A stretch of DNA of 64,000 bases from Paratissierella sp033809995 (GCA_033809995.1 JAPXKQ010000002.1:1-64000), one strand, 5' to 3'; shown: positions 6,793-15,405, counted from the first letter of the stretch. Program-made: numbers and translations. The notes: generated from the sequence alone by a model not told the origin.

Positions 6793-9759
6793 TTAATTAC
6801 CGTTATTGTTTTCTTGACCGCTACCACGTCCATTACCATTATTATAATTAAATGGATCTAATGGTATTACTTCTTCATTGTTATTATCATTATCATGATT
6901 ATTTCTATCATTTCTATTCAACCAATCATTAAACCAGTCATCTAATATATCTGGTTCTCTAGTTGATTCATTATGATCATCACAAATTTCCGTAGGTGCA
7001 TTGAATTCCCAATCGCTTGGTACTATACCGTTATGCTCTGCTGGATTATAAGGTGGAGTTCTTTGGATAAATATTTTAGTTTCAACTAAACTATCAGGAC
7101 AGTACTCATTAGCAATTTTTCCATTATTAATATCAACTTCCAATGCCACATGCACATCACAATATTTTGTTGGAACTGTACCATTTGCAAAGATTTCAGT
7201 TCTTACAACGCCTCCTGGGCGTGTGTCTTGAGCACATAATTCTGTCGCCAACAATCCTGACTGTGTGCAGATACTTGCACTAACAATTCCTTCAGGTTTT
7301 TCAAAGCTAGTTTTGCTTTCCAATCCTTCATGTATCTTAGTATTTATATATTGCCACAATTGTGCTGCAGTACTACTACTTTTACCTAATGTAATCTTTG
7401 GTGAGTCATTTCCAATCCAAGTACCAGTAACATAATATGGAGTATATCCTACAAACCAAATATCTGCTTGATCTTGGGTTGTTCCTGTCTTACCTGCTAC
7501 TACCATATTAGAAAGTTTTGCTCTGCTAGCTATACCGTTACTAACTGTTGTCCTAAGAATATCACCCATAATATAAGCCACTTGAGGTGATGCAACTACA
7601 GTTTCTTTTGGAGTATTATCTAATAAAACCTTGCCATTTTTATCAACTACTTTTGTAAAAGCAATTGGTTCAATATATACACCATTGTTTGCTATGGCAC
7701 CATAGGCTGCTGTAAGCTCCAATGGGGTAAGACCTTTTGTCATTCCGCCTAAGCCCAATGCTGATAAATTTTCATCATTTGTATATTTGTTTTCTGCACT
7801 GGTTATTACACTATCTTTTTCTGGATGTTCCTTATTTATTAATCCCATCTTTTCCAAATAAGACATTGAAGTTTTTATTCCTATATTTTGTAAAGTTTTA
7901 ACGGAGTTTACATTAACAGATTGTTCTACGGACTTTCTTAATGTGTGCATACCACGATATCCACTATACCAGTTCTTAGGCCATAATTTTCCATTGCCAT
8001 TATAAAAAGGTATATCATCAATTGGAGATGCTGCTGTATATCCATTGTCCAATGCTGGCAAGTATACCGCTATAGGTTTAATTGCTGAACCAGGTTGTCT
8101 TTGTGAACTTGTTGCTCTATTTAGGATTTTTGTTCCATCAACATCTCTGCCACCAACTATTGCTAGGATATGACCGTTTCTATAATCCATAACTACAGTT
8201 CCTGATTGAGGTTGTACAATTCCATCTTTTGAAACAAAGAAGAATTTATCATTTATCAATAAATTGTCATGTTCATCTTTTTTATAAAAATCTTTATTTT
8301 TGTCTAAGAATTTCTGTTTGATTTTTACCCCATTATCTATAATTTCAAATTCATCTTCATTTGGGATAATAGAGCCAACAGTATGTGTTACCAAATTCTT
8401 TCTTTCATCTATAGTATAGAAATCAGCAATATCAATATGTTTTTTATAAGGTATTAATTTATTATTACGTATTAATAAATCACCATTTGCAATTTCATAA
8501 GTACCTTTTTCTATAATCAATTGATAATCGTCTGTCATAATATTATCTTTTTTATAGAATATTACATTTTTCTTTTCATCTAACACGTTACCTGCTTTAC
8601 TTAAACTCCAATCTACCAATATAGGGTCTTTTCTATTATCGGTTTTTCCTACAAGTATTTCTGTGAAATTAGAGTATACATCTTCTAGTTTCTTTTGAAG
8701 ATTAACATCGATAGTTGAATATATCTTCAAACCACCTGTATATAATTCATCTTCTGCTTGTTCTCTTGTATACCCTAGCTTATCAACTAAGGCTTGAACA
8801 ACTTGTGTTTTTACATAATCGGTGAAGTAATTTGTTATATCATAGGTCTTTTTCTCACCAGGTTTTAAGCTTGTTTTAATATCTTGATTTAATGCTGTTT
8901 GATATTCTGCTTCAGTGATTTTTCCTAAATCAAGCATTTTCTTTAATACTATTTTTTGTCTATCAACAGATTTTTGATTGTAAACTAAGATGTACTTTTC
9001 ACCTAGCACATCAGTTTGACCAACTTCAAAATGTTTACTACTATCAAAATCCTCAGGTTTTACCCTGTAAAAAGGTTGATAAGTATTTGTACCCTTAACT
9101 ACACCTGCTAATAAAGCAGATTCAGCTAATGTAAGATCTTGAACATCTTTAGAAAAATATGTTTGGGCAGCTTCCTGTACACCGTAAGCATTCTGACCAA
9201 AGTAATTCCTATTTAAATAAGCTTCAAGTATTTGGTCCTTAGAAAGTACTCTTTCGATCTTTAATGCTAAATAAGCTTCGGTGATTTTTCTAGTTAAAGA
9301 TTTATCCAATGGGTCTAAATACAATCCTCTAGCCAACTGCTGTGTTATAGTACTTGCACCACGCATGCTCCCTGACTTTAAATTATCAAAAATAGCAGAA
9401 ACTATCCCACGTGGGTCAACTCCTATATGGTCAATAAATCTTTCATCTTCTATTGAGATAAAGGCATCTTGCAAGTGTTTAGGCATAGTATTTAAACTTA
9501 CTACAGTTCTAAGCTCTGCAGCTTGTATTTTTTCAACCATATTACCATCCAAATCATATATAAATGATGTTTGGTCTAAAGTCGAATTAATATTAGATGG
9601 ATCTATTTCTGGGGCATCTTTTACAATTGATAAAACAACACCGGCTACAGCTCCTCCACCTAAAATTCCTAATATTAATATTAGAATTAAGGAAATCTTA
9701 ATAACCTTTGAAGCAGTTACTTTCCTTTGTTTCTTATTTTTTTTATTTTCATCTGACAT
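6793..9759 (-). CDS. Class A penicillin-binding protein (transglycosylase/transpeptidase)
   Basis: A 988-residue bifunctional peptidoglycan synthase of the PBP1a/PonA type. A basic cytoplasmic tail and one membrane segment (residues ~22-45) precede the GT51 transglycosylase, seen in EDERFIDHIGVDPRGI, RGASTITQQLARGLYL and the catalytic-Glu region around residue 108. The transpeptidase has GSAIKP for SxxK, SVN, and KTGT. About 150 residues of charged insert lie between the two catalytic domains. The tail has two Cys-containing repeats and an Asn/Asp-rich end. ATG at 9759 with AAGGAGGTAAATT upstream. It is a single-gene unit between divergent hflX and convergent spoVAE. Larger than typical PBP1a (700-850 residues) because of the insert and tail. 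Confidence 0.93.
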   Translation of the reverse strand: MSDENKKNKKQRKVTASKVIKISLILILILGILGGGAVAGVVLSIVKDAPEIDPSNINSTLDQTSFIYDLDGNMVEKIQAAELRTVVSLNTMPKHLQDAFISIEDERFIDHIGVDPRGIVSAIFDNLKSGSMRGASTITQQLARGLYLDPLDKSLTRKITEAYLALKIERVLSKDQILEAYLNRNYFGQNAYGVQEAAQTYFSKDVQDLTLAESALLAGVVKGTNTYQPFYRVKPEDFDSSKHFEVGQTDVLGEKYILVYNQKSVDRQKIVLKKMLDLGKITEAEYQTALNQDIKTSLKPGEKKTYDITNYFTDYVKTQVVQALVDKLGYTREQAEDELYTGGLKIYSTIDVNLQKKLEDVYSNFTEILVGKTDNRKDPILVDWSLSKAGNVLDEKKNVIFYKKDNIMTDDYQLIIEKGTYEIANGDLLIRNNKLIPYKKHIDIADFYTIDERKNLVTHTVGSIIPNEDEFEIIDNGVKIKQKFLDKNKDFYKKDEHDNLLINDKFFFVSKDGIVQPQSGTVVMDYRNGHILAIVGGRDVDGTKILNRATSSQRQPGSAIKPIAVYLPALDNGYTAASPIDDIPFYNGNGKLWPKNWYSGYRGMHTLRKSVEQSVNVNSVKTLQNIGIKTSMSYLEKMGLINKEHPEKDSVITSAENKYTNDENLSALGLGGMTKGLTPLELTAAYGAIANNGVYIEPIAFTKVVDKNGKVLLDNTPKETVVASPQVAYIMGDILRTTVSNGIASRAKLSNMVVAGKTGTTQDQADIWFVGYTPYYVTGTWIGNDSPKITLGKSSSTAAQLWQYINTKIHEGLESKTSFEKPEGIVSASICTQSGLLATELCAQDTRPGGVVRTEIFANGTVPTKYCDVHVALEVDINNGKIANEYCPDSLVETKIFIQRTPPYNPAEHNGIVPSDWEFNAPTEICDDHNESTREPDILDDWFNDWLNRNDRNNHDNDNNNEEVIPLDPFNYNNGNGRGSGQENNNGN

Positions 9760-9779
9760 TAATTTACCTCCTTAATTAA

Positions 9780-10051
9780 ACAAGCCTAGCAAATATATTT
9801 ATTCATTTATTATAACATAGAAACCAACGGATGTTAATAAATAACGAATTCTAAAAGGTAACAATATGCTTACAATATGGTTACAAACTATATCAATGTT
9901 TTCACATACTATGGTTTCCACGTATTGGATATTATAAACACAAGTAAATATAATTAAGAAATAAAAATTAAAAATTAAAGATTAAGGTTTTCATAGTTTC
10001 TAATTAATATTAAATCTTTATTTAAATTAATTAGATAATACTTTAAAAAGG
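9780..10051. other. Intergenic region between the PBP gene and the hflX leader
   Basis: About 270 bases of very AT-rich sequence with no convincing reading frame. The only pattern I see is a repeated motif, GGTAACAATATGCTTAC followed by TTACAATATGGTTAC (about 9858-9885), close to the PBP start. It could be an operator for the minus-strand PBP promoter, but nothing identifies the factor. Confidence 0.3.
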
Positions 10052-10060
10052 TGGTATACT
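10052..10060 (+). promoter_or_regulatory. Extended -10 promoter of the hflX leader
   Basis: TGGTATACT (TGn plus TATACT at 10055-10060) is a good extended -10 element; no clear -35 is visible 17 bases upstream. Transcription would start near 10067, at the beginning of the structured leader. Confidence 0.5.
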
Positions 10061-10063
10061 TAT

Positions 10064-10152
10064 AACGAGGCGAAAAAAGTGATTCTACGCTTCTCTAAGT
10101 GGCAGGTTATGATTGGTGTAATAGACAGTGGGTATATATCACACGCCTCGTT
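10064..10152 (+). promoter_or_regulatory. Structured leader RNA upstream of hflX
   Basis: AACGAGGCG at 10064-10072 pairs perfectly with CGCCTCGTT at 10144-10152. Inside it GTGAT (10079-10083) pairs with ATCAC (10138-10142). The closing helix buries a GAGG sequence that is well spaced as ribosome site for a 29-codon frame starting at 10079. I do not recognise a known riboswitch or 6S/SRP core. Together with the downstream terminator, it looks like an attenuation leader for hflX, though a stand-alone small RNA is possible. Confidence 0.5.
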
Positions 10153-10168
10153 GAAACGCTTCGTGTAG
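10079..10168 (+). CDS. Candidate 29-residue leader peptide of hflX
   Basis: The frame starts with GTG at 10079, eight bases after GAGG, and ends with TAG at 10166-10168, one base before the first arm of the terminator (10167) closes. It begins MILRFSKWQV, contains an internal Met at codon 11, and ends SLKRFV. A ribosome sitting on the last codons would mask the terminator arm, giving read-through into hflX. Leader peptides of this size control several ribosome-protection and resistance genes; HflX rescues or splits stalled ribosomes. No homologue is recognised, so the peptide is inferred from layout only. Confidence 0.4.
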   Translation: MILRFSKWQVMIGVIDSGYISHASLKRFV

Positions 10169-10201
10169 GTTTTTTGCAAAAAACACAAAAAACCTTTTAT
10201 T
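10167..10201 (+). terminator. Attenuator-like terminator in the hflX leader
   Basis: Ten-bp perfect stem, AGGTTTTTTG (10167-10176) and CAAAAAACCT (10186-10195), with a 9-nt loop and a TTTTATT tail. A competing palindrome GTTTTTTGCAAAAAAC shares the first arm, so two mutually exclusive structures are possible. It lies 45 bases before the hflX start and after the leader frame. Confidence 0.7.
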
Positions 10202-10245
10202 AAAATCAATCTTGTTATAATAATAACTTAAGAGGGGGTGCTATA

Positions 10246-11517
10246 TTGCAGGATAGTTTGGAAAGGGTTTTATTGGTTGGAGTTGAGCTACATGATGATG
10301 TAATAGATATTGATACATCAATGGATGAGCTAGAAGAGTTAGTAAAAGCTGCTGGAGGCGTAATTATATCTAGGGTAATTCAAAAAGTAATAGGGATAAA
10401 TCCTGCTTTTTTTATAGGTAGGGGTAAGGCGGAGGAAATAAAAAATTATTGTGATGAGTTAGATATTTCCACAGTAGTTTTTAATGATGAATTATCTGGT
10501 GCTCAACTTAGAAATTTAGAAGATATTATAGATAAAAAAATAGTTGACAGAACAAACTTAATTTTGGATATATTTGCAAATAGAGCTACAAGTAAGGAAG
10601 GAAAGTTACAAGTAAAACTGGCTCAAATGAAATATCGTTTGCCTCGACTAGTGGGATTTAGAGATTATTTATCAAGGGAAGGGGGAGGTATTGGTACTAG
10701 GGGTCCAGGAGAACAAAAACTTGAGACAGATAGAAGACATATTTTAAGGGAAATAAACAATATTGAAAAGCAACTAAAAGAAATTGAACAGATAAGAAGC
10801 ATTAAGAGAAAGAAAAGAGAGGAATCAAATTTACCAATTGTTGCATTAGTAGGGTATACAAATGCTGGAAAATCTACCTTATTAAATAGATTAATTGAAT
10901 TTGATGATGATGCAAATGATAAGAAACAAGTTTACGTTGAAGATATGTTATTTGCAACTCTTGATACTTCATTAAGACGAAGTAAATTAAATAATGGCCA
11001 ACCTTTTCTAATTACTGATACTGTAGGCTTTGTGTCTAAACTTCCCACACATTTAGTTGAAGCTTTTAAAGGTACATTAGAAGAAGTTAAATATGCAGAT
11101 CTTTTGCTTCATGTTGTAGATGCCTCAAACAAAGATTTAGATATTCAAATCAGAACAACTTTTGATATTTTAAAAGATTTAGAGGTATTAGACAAACCCA
11201 TTATTACAGTTTTTAATAAAATGGATAAAATTGATATATCTAATGTAATATATGATGTTAATTATGTAGGGGATAAAATATTTATATCAGCTAAAAATGA
11301 TGTAAATATTAGAGAATTATTAAAACTGATTGAAGAAAATCTACCACAAGAGTTTACAAAAATTACATTAAAAATACCATATGAAAAACAATCTATATTA
11401 AATTATTTTATGAATAATTATGATGTGGATAAAATAGAACATAAAGAAGAAGGAACCTTCATTGAACTTGCAATTAACTCAATAGATTTTGAAAGATATA
11501 AGGACTTATTAGTTTAA
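10246..11517 (+). CDS. hflX: GTPase HflX (ribosome-associated)
   Basis: A 423-residue Obg-superfamily GTPase that binds the 50S subunit and splits or rescues stalled ribosomes. Domains: N-terminal HflX domain with the Gly-rich linker (REGGGIGTRGPGEQKLE, residues ~144-160), a coiled coil, then the G domain with P-loop GYTNAGKST near residue 204, DTVGF for G3 and NKMD for G4, and a short C-terminal domain. TTG start at 10246 preceded by AGAGGGGG. It appears regulated by the leader terminator at 10167. It heads a row of small housekeeping genes with short gaps. Confidence 0.95.
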   Translation: MQDSLERVLLVGVELHDDVIDIDTSMDELEELVKAAGGVIISRVIQKVIGINPAFFIGRGKAEEIKNYCDELDISTVVFNDELSGAQLRNLEDIIDKKIVDRTNLILDIFANRATSKEGKLQVKLAQMKYRLPRLVGFRDYLSREGGGIGTRGPGEQKLETDRRHILREINNIEKQLKEIEQIRSIKRKKREESNLPIVALVGYTNAGKSTLLNRLIEFDDDANDKKQVYVEDMLFATLDTSLRRSKLNNGQPFLITDTVGFVSKLPTHLVEAFKGTLEEVKYADLLLHVVDASNKDLDIQIRTTFDILKDLEVLDKPIITVFNKMDKIDISNVIYDVNYVGDKIFISAKNDVNIRELLKLIEENLPQEFTKITLKIPYEKQSILNYFMNNYDVDKIEHKEEGTFIELAINSIDFERYKDLLV

Positions 11518-11542
11518 ATAAAATTTAAAGGAGATGGTACCG

Positions 11543-11983
11543 ATGATAATTAGAGATTGTGCTGGTGGAGTTGTATTTAAGGATAGTAAGGTATTCTTAT
11601 TAAAAAATGAAAAAGATGAATGGATATTACCAAAAGGGAAGATTAGGGGCGAACAATTACCATCAGAAACTGCAATTCAAAGAGTAAAGTACGAAACTGG
11701 AATTGATGCTAAAATCGTATCACCTGCAGGAGAAACCGCATATGAATTTTTCTCTAGAACGAGAAATCAGGCTGTTTACAATAAAATTATATGGTATATA
11801 ATGGAGTCCAATAATTTAGAATATAGCGTTAATTTTGAAGAGGGATTCAAAGAAGGAAATTTCTTTGAAATAGATGAAGCTCTTAATATGATTACTTATA
11901 GTCAAGATAAATCTTTAGTATCACTTTCCTATAAAAGATATTTAGAATTTAAAGAATACGAGAAAAACTTATTATACGCATAG
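11543..11983 (+). CDS. Nudix-fold hydrolase with degenerate Nudix box
   Basis: About 146 residues with a recognisable Nudix fold: GGVVF at the N-terminus, WILPKGKIRGE, then the helix ending YETGI. The canonical box (G-x5-E-x7-REUxEExGU) is altered. The REV.EE positions read QRV.YE, and spacing between the first Gly and Glu is shifted by one. Several metal-binding Glu residues are therefore missing and catalysis is uncertain. An ATG lies at 11534 directly after AAAGGAG, too close; the ATG at 11543 is correctly spaced and chosen. Substrate unknown. It lies 25 bases downstream of hflX, likely co-transcribed. Confidence 0.75.
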   Translation: MIIRDCAGGVVFKDSKVFLLKNEKDEWILPKGKIRGEQLPSETAIQRVKYETGIDAKIVSPAGETAYEFFSRTRNQAVYNKIIWYIMESNNLEYSVNFEEGFKEGNFFEIDEALNMITYSQDKSLVSLSYKRYLEFKEYEKNLLYA

Positions 11984-11992
11984 GTAATATTA

Positions 11993-12655
11993 ATGAAAGA
12001 TGTATATAAAACAATAGGGGGATACGGAGTTGATGAAGTAATCATTAATAAATCACGGTTTATTGGGTATTCAATGCCAGTAAATAGTGAAGAAGAGGCT
12101 TTGGAATTTATCGAAGAGATAAGTACAAAGCACAAAGATGCAACTCACAATGTATATGCATATGTAATAGGTGAAGAATCCAATATACAAAGATTTAGTG
12201 ATGATGGTGAACCATCAGGCACAGCAGGGATACCAGCTTTGGAAGTACTTAAAAAAGAAGACTTAAGAAATGTAGTAGTTGTTGTTACTCGGTACTTTGG
12301 AGGTATCAAGCTTGGTGGAGGAGGACTAATAAGGGCGTATACCCGTGGAGCAAAGATAGCCATAGATGCGGGAAAAATAGTCGATATGACATTACACCAC
12401 AAACTAAAGATAAATATTCCATATACTTTATACGGAAAAGTAGAAAATTTTCTTATGAACAATGGATATACACCAGAAGAGATTAAATATGATATAAATG
12501 TTGTAATATATCTTTATGTAATCAAGTCTCAGGTAGATGATTTTATCAACGAAATTACCAATCTAACCAACGGGAATGCGGAAATCGAATATAGTGGTGA
12601 GATGCATTTACCAATAATAAATGGTAGAAGGTATTATGAAACAGATAGAAAGTAA
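11993..12655 (+). CDS. YigZ/IMPACT-family protein
   Basis: A 220-residue protein of the YigZ (UPF0029/IMPACT) family. The N-terminal domain carries the signature ATHNVYAYVIG, FSDDGEPSGTAGIPALEVL and TRYFGGIKLGGGGLIRAY (residues ~45-120). The C-terminal DUF1949 domain follows. The eukaryotic relative IMPACT regulates translation through GCN2; the bacterial role is unsettled. It lies ten bases after the Nudix gene in the same orientation. Confidence 0.9.
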   Translation: MKDVYKTIGGYGVDEVIINKSRFIGYSMPVNSEEEALEFIEEISTKHKDATHNVYAYVIGEESNIQRFSDDGEPSGTAGIPALEVLKKEDLRNVVVVVTRYFGGIKLGGGGLIRAYTRGAKIAIDAGKIVDMTLHHKLKINIPYTLYGKVENFLMNNGYTPEEIKYDINVVIYLYVIKSQVDDFINEITNLTNGNAEIEYSGEMHLPIINGRRYYETDRK

Positions 12656-12675
12656 AGTATAATTGGGGTGATATT

Positions 12676-13077
12676 ATGGTAGATGCTAATAAGCTAAAAA
12701 ATGAAATGCTGGAAAAGAAATCCTGGGTTGTGGTAGGTGTTACTGCAAAAAAAGATAAATTTGGTTATAAGATATGGAAAATATTAAAAGAACATAATTA
12801 TAACACTTTTGGAGTGAATCCAAATTATGAAGAAATAGAAGGTGAAAAAATCTATCATTCCGTAAAGGATTTGCCTGTAAAGGTAGATGTATTGGATATG
12901 GTAGTTCCACCAAAAATTAGTATTAAAACATTAGAAGAGGCTAAAGAAGTAGGTATAGAATATATCTTCTTCCAACCAGGAACATACAATGAGGAAGTTG
13001 TTCAAAAGTGTGAAGAATTAGGCTTGGAATATTTATTAGACGATTGTATATATGCTACTCTTAAAAGAATGAAATAG
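12676..13077 (+). CDS. CoA-binding domain protein (YccU-like)
   Basis: A 133-residue single-domain Rossmann protein of the CoA_binding family. Visible features are WVVVGVTAKKDKFGYKIWKILKEHNY, then VNPNYEEIEGEKIYHSVKDLP, VDMVVPP-like DVLDMVVPPK, and IFFQPGTYNEEV. Relatives bind CoA or nucleotide, but the pathway is unknown. GGGGTGAT precedes the ATG. The last codons overlap a bidirectional terminator. Confidence 0.88.
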   Translation: MVDANKLKNEMLEKKSWVVVGVTAKKDKFGYKIWKILKEHNYNTFGVNPNYEEIEGEKIYHSVKDLPVKVDVLDMVVPPKISIKTLEEAKEVGIEYIFFQPGTYNEEVVQKCEELGLEYLLDDCIYATLKRMK

Positions 13078-13098
13078 GTCAATTTTTGACCTATTTTT
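13071..13098. terminator. Bidirectional terminator between convergent genes
   Basis: AAATAGGTCAA / TTGACCTATTT stem around a TTT loop, with T runs on both strands. It overlaps the stop region of the CoA-binding gene and ends just beyond the stop of the TauE-like gene at 13091. Confidence 0.8.
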
Positions 13099-13444
13099 TC
13101 TTGAAAAACTCATAAATTCCTATGAGAAGTAAAAAAAAACCAAAATATTTTCGTAAACTTTCAGAACTTGTTCTTAAAGCAATAAGGGATCCTACTATGG
13201 CACCTATTATACCACCTATAATGATTTTTTTAATATATTTAAGTTCTAAATTTCCCTCTTTTCTATGTGTAAATAAGGCTATAATTGCTATTGGAATAAA
13301 TACTATCAAATTTATGCCTTGGGCTTGTATTTGAGGAATATTGTCAAATAGAACTAATGAAGGTATCAAAATTGAACCTCCACCTATTCCCATACCACTT
13401 ATGATACCAGATAGTAATCCTATTATTATCAATTTCATTTCCAA
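13091..13444 (-). CDS. TauE/SafE-family half-transporter (second gene)
   Basis: A 117-residue, strongly hydrophobic protein with about four membrane helices. It opens with the family motif GLLSGIISGMGIGGGSILIPSLV. TauE/SafE permeases are usually about 250 residues, built from two such repeats. Here each half is a separate gene, and the two overlap by ten bases. The pair probably forms one anion exporter or importer (sulfite/sulfonate class by family; substrate not predictable). The start is TTG at 13444 or ATG at 13438. Confidence 0.75.
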   Translation of the reverse strand: MEMKLIIIGLLSGIISGMGIGGGSILIPSLVLFDNIPQIQAQGINLIVFIPIAIIALFTHRKEGNLELKYIKKIIIGGIIGAIVGSLIALRTSSESLRKYFGFFLLLIGIYEFFKKK

Positions 13445-13794
13445 ATCATCCTAATAGCAGTATAAATAATGACGCTACCAAATATTTTTCTTAAGATATT
13501 GGTTGGAACCTTGTTTAATATTTTAGCACCAATATAACTTCCAATAAATCCGCCTATCATCACTTTAAATGCTATAGGAAAGAAAATTGTATTGTTAAAA
13601 AAATAGATTATGGTGCTTATAATTGATAGTGGCAGAATAATTGATATGGCAGTTGCATGTGCCTTATAATCTTCCATTCCAAGTAAAAAAACCATGGCTG
13701 GGACAATAATTGTACCCCCGCCAGAGCCAAAGATTCCATTTATAAATCCAGTTATTAATCCCAATCCCATAAGTTTAAGATTATCTTTTTCCAA
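13435..13794 (-). CDS. TauE/SafE-family half-transporter (first gene)
   Basis: The partner half, about 120 residues with four predicted helices. It contains GLGLITGFINGIFGSGGGTIIVPAMVF and the basic end of a half-permease. The frame stays open upstream to 13848, but AGGTG at about 13801-13805 fits the TTG at 13794, and the extra upstream residues look non-coding and overlap nadE's leader. The two halves are not repeats of one another at every position, so this is a split transporter rather than a duplication error. Confidence 0.72.
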   Translation of the reverse strand: MEKDNLKLMGLGLITGFINGIFGSGGGTIIVPAMVFLLGMEDYKAHATAISIILPLSIISTIIYFFNNTIFFPIAFKVMIGGFIGSYIGAKILNKVPTNILRKIFGSVIIYTAIRMIWK

Positions 13795-13880
13795 ATTTTT
13801 CACCTGTATGTTATAATGAAATAAACACAATATTAATAATGTCACCAAAAAATTCTAAGATATACATCTATGGAGGATTT

Positions 13881-14606
13881 ATGATAAACATTGATTTGAA
13901 AATAGAAGAGTTAGTTCAATGGTTGAAAGATAAGGTTATCGATGCAAAGGCAAAAGGCTTAGTTTTTGGGCTTAGCGGGGGAATTGATTCAGCGGTAATT
14001 GCAGGGCTGGCTAAAAGAGCATTTCCCAATACTTCTTTGGGGATTATGATGCCATGTCATAGTGAAAAAAAAGATGAAGAACATGCCTTATTAGTAGCTG
14101 ATGCATTGGATTTAAATATCTGTAAGGTTGATTTAAGTGAAACTTACGACGTTTATTTGAAGGCAACAGGACTTCATTCAGACAATAAAATGGCAAAAGC
14201 CAATATTAAACCTAGGCTACGTATGACAACATTATATTATTTTGCACAACATAACAATTATTTAGTTGTAGGCTCTAGCAATAAGTCAGAAATGGTAGTT
14301 GGCTATTTTACAAAACATGGAGATAGCGGGGTAGATTTGTTACCTTTAGCTGATTTTGTAAAAACTGAAATAAGAGAATTGGCAAAAGCTTTAAATATAC
14401 CAGAAATTATAATCAATAAACCTCCTACAGCAGGATTATGGGAAAATCAAACCGATGAATCGGAAATGGGTTTCAGTTACGAAATTTTAGATAAATATAT
14501 AGAAACTGGTGAAGGCCCAAAGGAAATAACTCAAAAAATTGATAGAATGAATAAAATAAGTAGTCATAAAAGAGCCTTTCCCCCAATATTTTTAAATGAA
14601 AAATAG
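13881..14606 (+). CDS. nadE: NH3-dependent NAD+ synthetase
   Basis: A 241-residue enzyme that amidates nicotinate adenine dinucleotide with ammonia and ATP, the last step of NAD synthesis. The PP-loop FGLSGGIDSAVIAGLAKRAF lies at residues ~28-47. GSSNKSEMVVGYFTKHGD and PTAGLWENQTDESEMGFSYE are typical of the short, glutaminase-free type. The frame extends to 13839, but TGGAGGA at 13871-13877 places the start at the ATG at 13881. It is divergent from the TauE-like pair. Confidence 0.93.
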   Translation: MINIDLKIEELVQWLKDKVIDAKAKGLVFGLSGGIDSAVIAGLAKRAFPNTSLGIMMPCHSEKKDEEHALLVADALDLNICKVDLSETYDVYLKATGLHSDNKMAKANIKPRLRMTTLYYFAQHNNYLVVGSSNKSEMVVGYFTKHGDSGVDLLPLADFVKTEIRELAKALNIPEIIINKPPTAGLWENQTDESEMGFSYEILDKYIETGEGPKEITQKIDRMNKISSHKRAFPPIFLNEK

Positions 14607-14667
14607 TGAAAAATTATATTTTATATGCTAAAATATATAAGGCACTCATTTAAGGAGGTGAAATTAA

Positions 14668-15405
14668 ATGGCAGGACATTCTAAATGGAATAATATTAAA
14701 AATAAAAAAGGTAAAGAAGACGCTAGACGTGCTAAGGTTTTTACAAAGCTTGGTAGATATATTATGGTTGCAGCCAAAGAGGGTGGAGGAGACCCAGACT
14801 ATAACCCAGCACTTAAAGCAGCAATAGATAAGGCTAAAGTTGAAAATATGCCTAATGATAATATAGATAGGGCAATAAAAAAAGGAACTGGAGAATTAGG
14901 ACTAGTAAACTTTGAAGAAATTACTTATGAAGGATATGGACCAGGTGGTATAGCAGTCTTCGCTACTTGTCTAACCGATAATAGAAATAGAACAGCCTCA
15001 GATGTTCGCCACGCCTTTGATAAAGGTGGTGGAAATTTAGGACAATCTGGTTGTGTATCCTTTATGTTTGATAGAAAAGGGTTATTAGCTATCGAAAGAA
15101 CTGATGATGTAGATGAAGACGAATTAACAATGCTAGCTATTGATTTAGGAGCAGAAGATTTTATATCTGATGAAGAAGGTTTTGAAATTATAACAAATCC
15201 TGATGATTTTAATGATGTGAAAGAAGGTCTTAAAGAAGCAGGCTATGAATTTGCCATGGCTGAAATCTCATACATCCCTCAAAACACAGTAAAATTAACT
15301 AACCCAGAAGATATTAAGAATATGGAAAAGTTAATAGATATGCTTGAAGATAACGACGATGTTCAAGAGGTTTACCACAACTGGGATATGGATGATGAAG
15401 AATAA
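14668..15405 (+). CDS. yebC: YebC/PmpR family protein (TACO1-like)
   Basis: A 245-residue member of the YebC family with the invariant start MAGHSKWNNIKNKKG followed by DARRAKVFTKLGRYI. NPALKAAIDKAKVENMPNDNIDRAIKKG and EGYGPGGIAV also match. Family members act as DNA-binding regulators or, as shown more recently, as translation factors that relieve proline-type stalling. The acidic C-terminus is typical. AAGGAGGTG precedes the ATG. Single gene with its own terminator. Confidence 0.94.
   Translation: MAGHSKWNNIKNKKGKEDARRAKVFTKLGRYIMVAAKEGGGDPDYNPALKAAIDKAKVENMPNDNIDRAIKKGTGELGLVNFEEITYEGYGPGGIAVFATCLTDNRNRTASDVRHAFDKGGGNLGQSGCVSFMFDRKGLLAIERTDDVDEDELTMLAIDLGAEDFISDEEGFEIITNPDDFNDVKEGLKEAGYEFAMAEISYIPQNTVKLTNPEDIKNMEKLIDMLEDNDDVQEVYHNWDMDDEE

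Noticed and set aside
9281..9775. 164-residue plus-strand frame antisense to the PBP N-terminus
   Set aside because: Mirrors the coding bias of the PBP gene, has no ribosome site and resembles no family.
10064..10152. Possibility that the hflX leader is 6S RNA, SRP RNA or a known riboswitch
   Set aside because: No GGAAGGAGCAGC-type SRP loop, too short for 6S, and no riboswitch core that I recognise.
10109..10168. Similarity of the internal leader segment MIGVIDSG to the start of glutamate racemase
   Set aside because: Only eight residues, no downstream homology; treated as coincidence within the leader frame.
13794..13848. Longer N-terminus for the first TauE-like half
   Set aside because: It would overlap the nadE leader, contains promoter-like AT sequence, and the better ribosome site is at the TTG at 13794.
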